From NCBI GenBank assembly GCA_963843745.1, contig CAWJLP010000007.1, positions 558,001-622,000 on the forward strand: DNA of 64,000 nucleotides, in the 5' to 3' direction. This stretch comes from Trebonia sp963843745 (GTDB taxonomy: Bacteria; Actinomycetota; Actinomycetes; Streptosporangiales; Streptosporangiaceae). The position numbers and the translations under genes were made by a program. This document shows positions 1 through 7,622 of this stretch, piece after piece. Within the stretch, counting starts at the first letter, position 1. Every line of letters begins with the position of its first letter. Below the pieces are notes generated by a model. That model made no database searches. It was not told the DNA's origin and saw nothing but the letters and a program-made list of their open reading frames with translations.

Positions 1-2
1 TC

Positions 3-902
3 ACCGGCCTGCCAGCAGAGCTGACCGGCCTGGTCAGCGGCTGCCTGCGGCGCGTGCCGCGGGACCGCCCGACCAACGCCGCGATCCTCACCGGGCTGGG
101 CTCGTTCGCCGCGGAACCGGACGGCGCCGGCCACGCCTACCTGCCGGATTCCGCGATGGCGCTGATCGCCGACTACCAGCGCGCCGGCCCCGGCGCCGCC
201 AACGGCGATGGCGCGGCAGGCGAGGGCGCCGCAGGCGAGGGCGCGGCAGGCGAGGGCGCGGCAGGCGAGGGCGCGGCGGACGACACGGCAGGCTCGGGGG
301 CGCCGGTCGGCGCCGACACGTCCGGGTCGCACACCGACCTGCCCGGCTTCAACTCGCTGCCGGGCTTCGGCCCGGCCGTCGCCCTGACCGGACGCCGGCC
401 GTCGTCCAGGCGGGCACGCCTGCGACACCTGCTGCCGCGTGCTCACTGGGCCATCTGGGCGGCAGCGGCGGTCCTGCTGCTCGCCGCGGGGACCGGGCTC
501 GGGACGCTGCTGCGAGGATCGGACACGGTGGGGCCCACCGCGCCTCCGCCGCCGCCGTGCGCGAGCCAGCCGCCGTCCAGCGCACCGCAGGTCTGCGTCA
601 GCCAGGCCTACGGGGACGGCCTGACGGTCTACATCGTCCACGGCAGCGGTTACCCCCCGGACCGGCCGGTCACGATCAGCCTGGCCGGCGTGGGTCCCTC
701 ACCGGACCGGCCGGTGACCGACCGGCAGGGCACGTTCAGCTACGCGATCGACCAGGGACACTATTTCTTCCGCGGCCCGATGCCGGTGGGGAAGTACACG
801 GCGGTCGTGACCGCTCCCGGTGAGCGCAGCGCCAGCGTCACGTTCCAGGTCGGCACGGGTCCGTCGACTGGGCCCCCGCCTGGCCAGCCGGCCGCCCCGT
901 AA
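3..902 (+). CDS. Serine/threonine protein kinase, C-terminal part
   Basis: The gene is cut by the left edge. The in-frame translation from base 3 opens with the last helix of a Hanks-type kinase domain (LVSGCLRR followed by RDRPT, the conserved Arg-Pro of subdomain XI). Then come an Ala/Gly/Glu-rich linker with a 15-bp repeat (210-279), an Arg-rich stretch, one transmembrane helix at about 444-510, a Pro-rich hinge and an extracellular beta-rich domain with two Cys near its start. This is the usual plan of actinobacterial PknB-like receptor kinases: cytosolic kinase, one membrane pass, outside sensor. A GTG at 54 lies inside the kinase fold and is not the start. The last 204 bases overlap the convergent FHA gene. 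The sensed ligand is unknown. Confidence 0.8.
   Translation, partial: TGLPAELTGLVSGCLRRVPRDRPTNAAILTGLGSFAAEPDGAGHAYLPDSAMALIADYQRAGPGAANGDGAAGEGAAGEGAAGEGAAGEGAADDTAGSGAPVGADTSGSHTDLPGFNSLPGFGPAVALTGRRPSSRRARLRHLLPRAHWAIWAAAAVLLLAAGTGLGTLLRGSDTVGPTAPPPPPCASQPPSSAPQVCVSQAYGDGLTVYIVHGSGYPPDRPVTISLAGVGPSPDRPVTDRQGTFSYAIDQGHYFFRGPMPVGKYTAVVTAPGERSASVTFQVGTGPSTGPPPGQPAAP
210..279 (+). repeat. 15-bp in-frame tandem repeat in kinase linker
   Basis: Four and a half copies of a 15-bp unit (GGCGCGGCAGGCGAG) encode Gly-Glu-Gly-Ala-Ala repeats in the linker between the kinase domain and the membrane helix. One copy carries a silent C for G change. The copy number can slip without breaking the frame, so linker length probably varies between strains. 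Confidence 0.85.
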
Positions 903-1709
903 CTCCCGGCTCCACCACAGGTCCTCCTGCCTCGAGCACCACGCCGGATCGGACAGCAGGCCCAGGTCGGAGGCGGCGATCACGCCGTGCTCGATCAGCA
1001 CCCGCACGGCGACCTCATCCGACAGGCGGACGCCCGGGCCCGCGAGCCCGCGGTCGGTGATCTTGCGGCGCAGCACCTTGAGATGCTCGGCGACCCGCGC
1101 CGACAGCAGGTCGCGGTACTCAGTGTCGGTGTCGAACCTGTCGAGCTCGTGATGCGCGCCGGTCGCCTCGAGGGCGGCCCTGGCGATCTCCGGGGTGCGC
1201 GGCAACGGCGACGTCGCGCTCGGGTCGAGCAGCCACGGCCGGCACCACATCAGCGCCACCAGGAACAGCTTGGTCATCGGGTCCAGGTAGAGCGGCAGCA
1301 GCGTGCCCTCGCTGTCCACCGCCTCGTCGGCGTCGGCCGTGCCCGCGGGCCGCCGCCGGTGCCGGCCTGGGACTGTCACCGCGATCTGCAGCCCGTCGTC
1401 AAGCATGGCGCGCGAGCCGACCGTGGCCGTTCCGGCGTGGACGAGCCAGCCGCCCGCCGGGTCGCCGTCGCCGTCCACCCGCGGCAGCCGGATCCGGTAG
1501 CCGTCACCCGCGACGTAGAGCGCGTGGGTGCGGCTGATGTTAGCGATCCAGGCGCCTTCTGTGGTGGCCGCGATCACGCCGGCACGCCGGGAGAGCCCCC
1601 TCCCGGCTGAGATGGCCAAGTCCACTTCCGGTCCTCTCCCGAACACCAGCTGGCTGCCGTCGGTGAGCCGGATAACCTGGCCGGACGCAGTGCTGACGTG
1701 CGCGGCCAC
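699..1709 (-). CDS. FHA-domain protein
   Basis: Residues about 18-110 look like a forkhead-associated domain: GRG at 24-26, a Ser-Arg-Arg motif at 39-42, Asn57 before a beta strand, and a later GSRAMLDDG turn. The usual SxxH is SRRA, so the histidine is missing. A helical part follows (about 140-250) with a conserved-looking YLDPMTKLFLVALMW segment. FHA domains bind phosphothreonine, and a kinase gene lies next door in convergent orientation, so this may be a kinase substrate or partner; that is inference. The last 68 codons are antisense to the kinase sensor domain and are Arg-rich shadow sequence, so the real C-terminus may lie near residue 268 (about base 905). Confidence 0.7.
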   Translation of the reverse strand: MAAHVSTASGQVIRLTDGSQLVFGRGPEVDLAISAGRGLSRRAGVIAATTEGAWIANISRTHALYVAGDGYRIRLPRVDGDGDPAGGWLVHAGTATVGSRAMLDDGLQIAVTVPGRHRRRPAGTADADEAVDSEGTLLPLYLDPMTKLFLVALMWCRPWLLDPSATSPLPRTPEIARAALEATGAHHELDRFDTDTEYRDLLSARVAEHLKVLRRKITDRGLAGPGVRLSDEVAVRVLIEHGVIAASDLGLLSDPAWCSRQEDLWWSRELRGGRLARRGPSRRTRADLERDAGAALTGSGHDRRVLPHRHRAAEEIVSLVDRVAERALPVGHRPVR

Positions 1710-1930
1710 CGAGCTAGTCTAGGCCGGGCGCCGCGGCGGCGGCATCCCTGAGTTCGGGGATGGCGGCAGCCGTGCCGACGCGGTTAGCTCATGACGGGGC
1801 GCCGGGCACCGTGCTTGGGGAGCCACTCGTTGGGGTGGGGGGACCAGTACCGGGCGGGGACGGGTGGGGACCCCGGACGATCCGGTACCACGGGTCATTC
1901 CAGTGTCCGGCGCCCCCACCGCCCGCGCCC

Positions 1931-2237
1931 CTACGCGACGCGCAGGCGTTCCAGCCTGACTCGTTCCGGTGGCAGCAGGTGGGGATCGGCGAGCCGCTGC
2001 CGGGCGGCGGCCGCCAGCCAGTCCCGGTCCACCGGGCCTGCCGCGGCCAGGAAAAACCTGGTGAACAGCGCCTGCACCGCCCGTATCGCTGCCGCACTCA
2101 GACCCGTCGGCGACCGCAGGCCCGCGCGCGGCGCCTTCCCAGTCGATGATCCGCGGGCCGTCGGCCGTGAGGATCACGTTCTGCGGATGCAGGTCCCGGT
2201 GCAACAGCACCGGCGCTCCGCCCGCGTCCCTGTTCAC
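1931..2237 (-). pseudogene. Aminoglycoside/choline phosphotransferase remnant
   Basis: The fragment opens with the APH-family catalytic loop (LLHRDLHPQNVIL) and the metal-binding IDWE motif. After PAVAD the frame changes: the true C-terminal helices (AIRAVQALFTRFFLAAAG through RLERLRVA, stop at 1931-1933) are in another frame. The join near 2098-2102 lacks the segment that normally follows the DVA motif, which implies an internal deletion as well as a frame change. The N-lobe that binds the nucleotide is absent upstream, where palindromic repeats begin. A non-functional remnant of a small-molecule kinase is the best reading; the original substrate cannot be told. Confidence 0.7.
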
Positions 2238-2352
2238 GTCCCGGCACCGCGCTCCACCACTTGAGGCACCTCCCGCGAGTCGGCATCCTCACTCCCGTAA
2301 CACGAGCCGCTCCCGTCGCGGCCGCCCGCCCGGGGGCTGGATACCTAGAATC

Positions 2353-2422
2353 ACTTTGCGCACGAAACGACCACTTGTGACCGGTCACTTAGCCTCGAAT
2401 GTGGTCATTTCATGCGTAAGGT
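2353..2422. repeat. Palindromic element family A, copy 1
   Basis: Two 21-base arms (2353-2373 and 2402-2422) pair imperfectly around a loop carrying the self-complementary core TGACCGGTCA. Several differences between the arms are transitions that keep G-T type pairs on one strand. The left flank (ATACCTAG, then CACT) is shared with copy 2, so the element extends beyond the stem. Confidence 0.75.
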
Positions 2423-2496
2423 GCACGCGAGTGAGTCACGTGACTAGTAGGGATCGCCTCTCCCGCGCTCGACGCCTGGGCGCAATACCTAGGACC

Positions 2497-2566
2497 ACTC
2501 TGTAGACGTGGTGACCACATGTGACCGGTCACTCGTCCCTCAAAGTTGTCACCACGTCTACAAAGT
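2497..2566. repeat. Palindromic element family A, copy 2
   Basis: A perfect 15-bp inverted repeat (2501-2515 with 2548-2562) encloses a loop with the TGACCGGTCA core. The stem sequence (TGTAGACGTGGTGAC) differs from that of the other copies, yet every change is matched in the opposite arm. A conserved tail (GTGGCTTATGTGACC) follows. Confidence 0.85.
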
Positions 2567-2642
2567 CAACGGAAGTGGCTTATGTGACCGATGGGAGCTG
2601 CTCCTACAGCATTTGGCGCTCGCGGATCCCGCACGTAGCACC

Positions 2643-2712
2643 ACTTTGCAGCCGGTATGACCACTTGTGACCGGTCACTCAGTCTGGCGAATGGTCACGT
2701 CGGCTGCAAAGT
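2643..2712. repeat. Palindromic element family A, copy 3
   Basis: A 12-bp outer stem (ACTTTGCAGCCG at 2643-2654 with its complement at 2701-2712) and a 6-bp inner stem (TGACCA at 2658-2663 with TGGTCA at 2692-2697) surround the TGACCGGTCA core. The downstream tail GGAGGTGGCTTAAGTGGCC matches copy 2. Confidence 0.85.
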
Positions 2713-2759
2713 CGACGGAGGTGGCTTAAGTGGCCCATGGGGAGCGGGACTAACCGGGC

Positions 2760-2966
2760 GCGGCCGGGCGACTGGGCTTCGGCGGGCGCCGCCAGGCGAT
2801 AGGGGGCGACGGTCGGTCGATAGGCGGTGCGGCCGGGCGACCGTGGTTCGGCGGGCGCCGCCAGGCGATAGGGGGCGACGATCGGTCGATAGGCGGTGCG
2901 GCCGGGCGACCGTGGTTCGGCGGGCGCCGCCGTGCATCAGGCGTCGGCGGCCGGGCGACAGGCGCC
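2760..2966. repeat. 69-bp tandem repeat array
   Basis: Units start at 2760, 2829 and 2898, exactly 69 bp apart. The second unit is almost identical to the first and the third decays after about 40 bp. Downstream to 3140 come shorter irregular repeats built on GGCGGCCGGGCG. The array directly follows the three family A palindromes. I see no coding signal, start site or Shine-Dalgarno sequence that would make it a gene. Confidence 0.8.
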
Positions 2967-3162
2967 GGCGGCCGGGGGACGGGCGGCGATGGTCGGTCGA
3001 TAGGCGGTGCGGCCGTGGTTCGGCGGGCGCCGCCGTGCATCACGCCGGCGGCACGCGTCGGCGGCCGGGCGGCAGGCGTCGGCGGCCGGGCGGCAGGCGC
3101 CGGTGGCCGGGCGACGGGCGGCGACGGTCGGTCGATAGGCGTCGCGGCGGGGCGAGGCAGGG

Positions 3163-4194
3163 TCAGGCGGCCGCCTCGGGGGGTTCGGCGTTTTGCCGGA
3201 TCGTGGCCAGGCTCTCCCGGAGGGCTTGCCAGACGGGGGCCAGTGGCGCGCCCGCCGGCTCGTCGCCGCGGATTTCGCCCTCGGCGACGGCCTCGCCGCC
3301 GAGCGCGCGGAGCGCGGCCTGGGCTGTCACCAGGATCAGCGGGTCGGTGGCCTCGATCGTGATCTTGTCCTCGGCGACGCGGACGGTCATCTGGCGGCGG
3401 CCTGCCTGTTCTGGCTGTTCGTCGGTGGTGCCCGCGACCTCAGCGGAGCGCAGCGCCTCCTTGGCCTGGTCGAGGTCCACGCCAAGGTTCTTCAGCGCAT
3501 GGGCGGCGGCGGACTCGGAGTCGGCGAGCGCGGCGAGCAGCAGGTGGTGCGATCCGACGGGCTGTTCGCCGGCCAGCCTGGTGGCCTCGGTGAGCGTGAC
3601 CTCGCCGGCGGGGGTAACCCGCAACGCGGGCTCGGCCTCGCTCTGCCCGAGACGCAACCGGACCTCCCTGGGTGAACCGGACATCGTCAGCCGCTGACGC
3701 AGCCAGCGGAGCACGCTGTTGGTTGCCTCGTCCCCCGACTCGCCTTCCTCCTCGGCTTTCCCGGCCGGCGCCGCGTCGAGTACCGCCATCCGGAGTTCCA
3801 TCAGGTCGGCGTGCTTCCGCATGACCTGGGCGGCCACACCGTCGCCTTCCCGCATCAGGCCGAGCAGGATGTGTTCGGTGCCGATGTAGTTGTGCTTCAG
3901 TTGCACCGCCTCGCGCAGCGCAAGTTCCAGGGTCTTCTTCGCTCGCGGGGTGAACGGGATGTGCCCGCCGCGTTGCGCCTGCTTGCCGGGCCCGATGAGC
4001 TCGGCGATTTCCTCCCTGACGCCCTTCAGCGTCATGCCGTGGGCCTCGAGGACGCGGGAGGCGACGCCGGCAGGCTCGCCGAGCAGGCCGAGCAGGATGT
4101 GCTCGGTCCCGATGTAGTTGTGGTTCATCCGGCGCGCCTCTTCCTGGGAGAGGACGACCGTGTGCCGCGCGTAGGCGGTGAATCGCTCGAACAT
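3163..4194 (-). CDS. Clp N-terminal domain protein without ATPase
   Basis: The start at 4194 gives MFERFTAYARHTVVLSQEEA, the canonical opening of ClpC-type N domains; longer in-frame extensions upstream are Ser-rich shadow of the divergent gene. Two Clp-N repeats are clear (residues 1-75 and 78-140, each with HNYIGTEHILLGL), and a weaker third copy lies near 195-245. There are no Walker motifs, so this 343-residue protein is not an unfoldase. It could act as a substrate adaptor, a decoy or a regulator of ClpC; such Clp-N-only proteins are known in actinobacteria but their role is poorly defined. It is divergent from a small HTH gene with an 85-bp gap, so the HTH protein is a candidate regulator. 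Confidence 0.85.
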   Translation of the reverse strand: MFERFTAYARHTVVLSQEEARRMNHNYIGTEHILLGLLGEPAGVASRVLEAHGMTLKGVREEIAELIGPGKQAQRGGHIPFTPRAKKTLELALREAVQLKHNYIGTEHILLGLMREGDGVAAQVMRKHADLMELRMAVLDAAPAGKAEEEGESGDEATNSVLRWLRQRLTMSGSPREVRLRLGQSEAEPALRVTPAGEVTLTEATRLAGEQPVGSHHLLLAALADSESAAAHALKNLGVDLDQAKEALRSAEVAGTTDEQPEQAGRRQMTVRVAEDKITIEATDPLILVTAQAALRALGGEAVAEGEIRGDEPAGAPLAPVWQALRESLATIRQNAEPPEAAA

Positions 4195-4279
4195 GGAACT
4201 ATCGTGGTCCTCTGCTTCCAACCCCGTCAATACCATGCTATTAATAGGGGTGAATCCGGCAGTAGGAGGGAACACGGCC
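4195..4279. promoter_or_regulatory. Shared divergent promoter region
   Basis: An unusually AT-rich patch (TACCATGCTATTAATA, 4231-4246) sits between the Clp-N and HTH genes, bracketed by ACCCC (4221-4225) and GGGGT (4247-4251). TATTAAT fits a -10 element. A strong Shine-Dalgarno sequence (AGGAGGG) lies 8-9 bases before the HTH start. No HspR-type HAIR box is visible. Confidence 0.5.
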
Positions 4280-4648
4280 ATGGAGTGGGAGGACCGGCTC
4301 GACGAGTGGGAGCTCGAGCTCGAGCTCGGCCTGCGGATCGACGGGTCGGACTGGGTGACGCTCGAGCGGGCGGCCGCCGACACCGGCGTGTCCCGGGCGG
4401 CGCTGCGCAACTGGTACCGGACGGGTCAGATTCCGTCCCGGCTCGTCGACGGCCCGCACGGGCCGCAGCGGGTGGTGCCGCTCGACGTGGTGGCCGAGCG
4501 CGCGGAGGCCTCACCGCGGCTGCGGCGCTCGGCCGAACGGCGGCTCGCCGACGAGGCGCAGCTCGAGCTGCTCAGGCACCGCGTCGATCAGCTGGAGCTG
4601 CGCTTGGCTGCCCTGGAGCGCCGCCTGCCGCCTGACCCCGCGTCCTGA
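4280..4648 (+). CDS. Small HTH protein with coiled coil
   Basis: The start at 4280 is chosen for the AGGAGGG upstream; the protein is 122 residues. After an acidic N-terminus (EWEDRLDEWELELELG) there is a MerR/excisionase-like helix-turn-helix (TLERAAADTGVSRAALRNWY) followed by a wing with Arg-Val-Val-Pro. The C-terminal 45 residues are a Leu/Glu/Arg-rich coiled coil (LLRHRVDQLELRLAALERR) for dimerisation. It probably binds DNA and, being divergent from the Clp-N gene, may regulate that gene or itself. No ligand-binding domain is present. Confidence 0.75.
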   Translation: MEWEDRLDEWELELELGLRIDGSDWVTLERAAADTGVSRAALRNWYRTGQIPSRLVDGPHGPQRVVPLDVVAERAEASPRLRRSAERRLADEAQLELLRHRVDQLELRLAALERRLPPDPAS

Positions 4649-4686
4649 GCAATGGCTGGCCGCGGAGTCAGCAGCGTACGTTCGGG

Positions 4687-5319
4687 CTAGATTTCGCCGA
4701 AAAGCCGGTCGCCAGCGTCACCGAGACCGGGGACGATGTACCCCTTGTCATTCAGCCGCTCGTCGACGGCACCGGTGACCACCCGCACGAAATCGCCGGG
4801 GAACGCCTCGGCGACGCGGGCCAGCCCTTCCGGGGCGGCGAGCAGGCAGATCGCGGTCACCGCCGCGGCGCCGCGGTCGCGGAGCATGCCGATCACCGTG
4901 ATCAGCGTGCCGCCGGTGGCGAGCATCGGGTCGAGCACGAACACCTCGCGGCCGGTCAGGTCGACGGGCAGCCGGTTCGCGTACGTCGAAGCGACCAGCG
5001 ACTCCTCGTCCCGCACCATGCCGACGAAGCCGACGCCGGCCTGCGGCAGCAGCCGGGTCATGCCGTCGAGCATGCCGATGCCCGCGCGCAGTACCGGGAC
5101 GATCAGCGGCATGGGGTCCGCCAGCTTGGCGCCCACGGCGGCGCCGACCGGTGTCTGGACGGTCACGTCGGTGAGGCGGATCTCGCGGGTCGCCTCGTAG
5201 GCGAGCAGGGTGACCAGCTCGTCGGCGAGCCTGCGGAAGGTGGCGGTGTCGGTCGCCTCGTCGCGGAGCAGGGTGAGCTTGTGCGTGACCAGCGGGTGGT
5301 CGGCGAGGAGCGTGCGCAT
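4687..5319 (-). CDS. upp: Uracil phosphoribosyltransferase
   Basis: This enzyme makes UMP from uracil and PRPP in pyrimidine salvage, in the cytosol. The 210-residue product has the N-terminal DHPLVTHKLTLLRD of the family, the Arg-Ala-Gly-(Ile)-Gly loop near residue 78, the PRPP-binding motif VLDPMLATGGTL (128-139) and the C-terminal uracil-binding GYIVPGLGDAGDRLFG. The ATG at 5319 matches the usual family N-terminus better than a TTG three codons upstream. The gap to the next upstream gene carries G-rich hairpin repeats, and no PyrR-type attenuator is evident. Confidence 0.96.
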   Translation of the reverse strand: MRTLLADHPLVTHKLTLLRDEATDTATFRRLADELVTLLAYEATREIRLTDVTVQTPVGAAVGAKLADPMPLIVPVLRAGIGMLDGMTRLLPQAGVGFVGMVRDEESLVASTYANRLPVDLTGREVFVLDPMLATGGTLITVIGMLRDRGAAAVTAICLLAAPEGLARVAEAFPGDFVRVVTGAVDERLNDKGYIVPGLGDAGDRLFGEI

Positions 5320-5362
5320 GGACAGCAAGTGTTGCAGGTGATGCAGCCTGACGTCAGGTGGC

Positions 5363-5448
5363 CCAGGGGGTTATGGGGGGACGGGCAGTCCCCCATGCGC
5401 GGGGGGATCCCGGGCCAGGGGGTATGGGGGGCGGGCAGCCCCCATGCT
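5363..5448. repeat. G-rich direct repeat, each copy a hairpin
   Basis: Two copies of a segment of about 34 bp begin CCAGGGGGT at 5363 and 5415. Each forms a 7-bp hairpin ATGGGGG/CCCCCAT (5373-5379 with 5390-5396; 5424-5430 with 5439-5445) over a GGGCAG loop. They fill most of the gap between upp and the IclR gene. Each could terminate transcription from the IclR gene, but there is no T tract. Confidence 0.7.
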
Positions 5449-5451
5449 GGA

Positions 5452-6249
5452 TTACGCCCCCCCGGGAGTTGCTGCCAGGTCCCGCTCGATGCGCTCCGCG
5501 GTGGCGAGCAGCGGGTGGAGCAGGTCGCGCACGATGCTCTCCAGGCTGTGCCGGCCCGCGTGCGTGGACACGTCGATGGCGGCGACCACCCTGCCATCGC
5601 CGTTCCTGATCGGCGCGGCGAGCGAGCGCAGCCCCTCTTCCAGCTCCTGGTCCACCAGCGCCCAGCCGCGGCCGCGGATCTTGCGCAACTCCTGCCGCAG
5701 CCCGCCGGGGCTGGTGATGATGCGCCCGGTCAGGCCGTGCAGGCTGACATCGGTCAGGTACCTTTCCAGCCAGTCCTCCGGCTGGGCCGCGAGCAGCACG
5801 CGCCCCATCGACGTCGCGTAGGCGGGGAAGCGCGTGCCGACGCTGATCGTCATCGTCATGATCCGCTTGGTCGGGACGCGGGCGATGTAGACGACGTCTT
5901 CGCCGTCGAGTTCGGACACGGACGAGGACTCGCGGACCTCTTCGACGAGGTCCTCCAGGTGCGGCATCGCGACCTCGGGGAGGGTCAGGCTGGACAGGTA
6001 GGCGTACCCGAGCTCGAGGATCTTGGGGCGCAGCGAGAACCGGCCGTCGTTGTTATGCATGTAGCCGAGGTGCACCAGGGTGTGCAGGAAGCGGCGAGCC
6101 GCCGCGCGGCTGAGCCCGGTGGCGGCCGCGACCTCGGAGAGGCTGAGGTTGGCGTGGTCGGCGTCGAAGGCCCTGATCACGGAAAGGCCGCGATCGAGGG
6201 ACTGGACGAAGTCGCCGTCCTGCTCCTCGATCGTGGGTTCATCCGTCAT
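5452..6249 (-). CDS. IclR-family regulator, PcaR/PobR type
   Basis: The 265-residue protein (start ATG 6249, MTDEPTIEEQ) has an N-terminal winged helix (about 17-75, LSEVAAATGLSRAAARRFLHTL) and an IclR effector domain (about 80-262) with YIARVPT and ISVGTRFPAYATSMGRVLLA, the pattern of protocatechuate and 4-hydroxybenzoate regulators. It is divergent from pobA across 171 bp, so it most likely controls pobA in response to 4-hydroxybenzoate. The rest of the protocatechuate pathway is not in this window. The function as pobA regulator is inferred from context and subfamily. Confidence 0.88.
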   Translation of the reverse strand: MTDEPTIEEQDGDFVQSLDRGLSVIRAFDADHANLSLSEVAAATGLSRAAARRFLHTLVHLGYMHNNDGRFSLRPKILELGYAYLSSLTLPEVAMPHLEDLVEEVRESSSVSELDGEDVVYIARVPTKRIMTMTISVGTRFPAYATSMGRVLLAAQPEDWLERYLTDVSLHGLTGRIITSPGGLRQELRKIRGRGWALVDQELEEGLRSLAAPIRNGDGRVVAAIDVSTHAGRHSLESIVRDLLHPLLATAERIERDLAATPGGA

Positions 6250-6420
6250 GCTCGGCCTCCCGCTGCCCGGCGGCGCTCCCTGGTCAGACGTGCCGCACGG
6301 GTGCTGGTCGGGGCGCCGGTGGTGGCGTAATTTGCCAGATGATAACAATCGTAGACAGCAGCCTGCCTGTTCGCTTCCTGGACCATCGTGCGCCGTACGG
6401 ACTTAAGGGGTTTCAGTCAC
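6250..6420. promoter_or_regulatory. Divergent iclR/pobA control region
   Basis: The region is AT-richer than its surroundings around TAATTTGCCAGATGATAACAA (6328-6348), which probably holds the pobA promoter and the IclR operator. I could not pick a confident palindromic operator by eye. Confidence 0.4.
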
Positions 6421-7614
6421 ATGCCTGTCACTTCGCGTACTCAAGTCGGAATAGTCGGGGCTGGCCCCGCTGGCCTGCTGCTATCCCATTTGCTGGCGCT
6501 GGCCGGGGTGGATTCCGTCGTTGTCGAGAACAGGTCGCGGGCGTACTGCGAGGCCCGCCAGCGCGCCGGGCTGCTTGAGGCCGGGACGGTGGAACTGCTG
6601 CGCTCGGTGGGGCTCGGGAAGCGGCTAGACGCCGAGGGCATCGAGCATGACGGGATTTACCTGCAGTTCGCCGGCGAGCGTCACAACTTGAACTTCCGTG
6701 AGCTGACCGGCGGGCGGTGGGTGACGGTCTACGCGCAGACCGAGATCGTCAAGGACCTGATCGCGGCCCGGCTGGCGGCCGGGGGAGCGATCGAGTTCGA
6801 CTGCTCCGACGTTTCCGTGTCCGGCGTGACGTCGGACCGCCCGGTGCTGTCCTACACGGACTCGTCGGGCGTCGCGCACGAGGTCTCGTGCGACGTGATC
6901 GCGGGCTGCGACGGGTTCCACGGCGTCTGCCGGCCGCTCATCCCGGACCTGCTGGTGTCGGAGCGGACCTATCCGTACGCGTGGCTGGGCATCCTGGCCA
7001 ACGCCGCGCCCTCGACCGACGAGCTCATCTACTCCAGGCACGCCGACGGCTTCGCGCTGTACTCCATGCGCTCACCCGAGGTCTCCCGGCTGTACCTGCA
7101 AGTGGCGCCCGACGAGCCGCTCGATCGGTGGCCGGACGACCGGATCTGGGCCGAGCTGCAGAAGCGGTTCGCGCTGGACGGCTGGTCGGTGTCCGAGGGG
7201 CCGATCACCGACAAGTCGGTCACCGCGATGCGCAGCTTCGTCGCCGCGCCGATGCGGCACGGCCGGCTGTTCCTCGCCGGGGACGCGGCGCACATCGTGC
7301 CGCCGACCGGCGCCAAGGGCCTCAACCTCGCGCTGTCCGACGTGGTGGTGCTGGCGAACGCGCTCCGCGCGCTGCTGAAAGAGGGATCGTGGGAGCTGGC
7401 CGACGCCTACTCCGGCACCTGCCTGCGGCGGGTCTGGCGGTGCACCCACTTCTCCTGGTGGATGACCTCGATGCTGCACGTCACCCCGGGCTCGGACGCG
7501 TTCGAGTCGCAGCTCCAGCTGGCCCAGCTCAGCTACGTCACGTCCTCCCGCGCCGCGGCGCTGTCGCTGGCCGAGAACTACTCCGGGTACCAACCCGTCC
7601 GCTTCGAGCCCTGA
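6421..7614 (+). CDS. pobA: 4-hydroxybenzoate 3-monooxygenase
   Basis: This FAD enzyme hydroxylates 4-hydroxybenzoate to protocatechuate using NAD(P)H and O2. The 397-residue length fits PobA (about 394). Visible are the dinucleotide fold GAGPAG (13-18), the RAGLLEAGT segment typical of PobA, the GCDGFHG motif (162-168), the substrate-site stretch HADGFALYSMRS (207-218, matching the Ser and Arg that bind the carboxylate in the Pseudomonas enzyme) and GDAAHIVPPTGAKGLN (287-302). The ATG at 6421 is preferred to an upstream in-frame start because it gives the family N-terminus directly before the FAD fold. It is divergent from the IclR regulator. Confidence 0.95.
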   Translation: MPVTSRTQVGIVGAGPAGLLLSHLLALAGVDSVVVENRSRAYCEARQRAGLLEAGTVELLRSVGLGKRLDAEGIEHDGIYLQFAGERHNLNFRELTGGRWVTVYAQTEIVKDLIAARLAAGGAIEFDCSDVSVSGVTSDRPVLSYTDSSGVAHEVSCDVIAGCDGFHGVCRPLIPDLLVSERTYPYAWLGILANAAPSTDELIYSRHADGFALYSMRSPEVSRLYLQVAPDEPLDRWPDDRIWAELQKRFALDGWSVSEGPITDKSVTAMRSFVAAPMRHGRLFLAGDAAHIVPPTGAKGLNLALSDVVVLANALRALLKEGSWELADAYSGTCLRRVWRCTHFSWWMTSMLHVTPGSDAFESQLQLAQLSYVTSSRAAALSLAENYSGYQPVRFEP

Positions 7615-7622
7615 TGAGCCTG

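Larger units (their letters stand above)
2238..3162. other. Gene-free repeat-rich gap
   Basis: No convincing gene lies between the phosphotransferase remnant and the Clp-N gene. The stretch holds three copies of a palindromic element (2353-2422, 2497-2566, 2643-2712), then a 69-bp tandem array and shorter GC repeats (2760-3140). Open frames across the array exist only because the repeat length is a multiple of three. Confidence 0.8.

Noticed and set aside
1740..1930. A second gene fragment downstream of the phosphotransferase remnant
   Set aside because: Short stretches such as WSPHPNEWLPKHGARRP look protein-like on the minus strand but need several frame changes and match nothing I recognise.
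2760..3140. CRISPR array
   Set aside because: Tandem units abut with no unique spacers, and no cas genes are nearby.
2657..3697. Long frame across the 69-bp array
   Set aside because: Open only because the repeat length is divisible by three; low-complexity Arg/Gly translation and overlap with the Clp-N gene.
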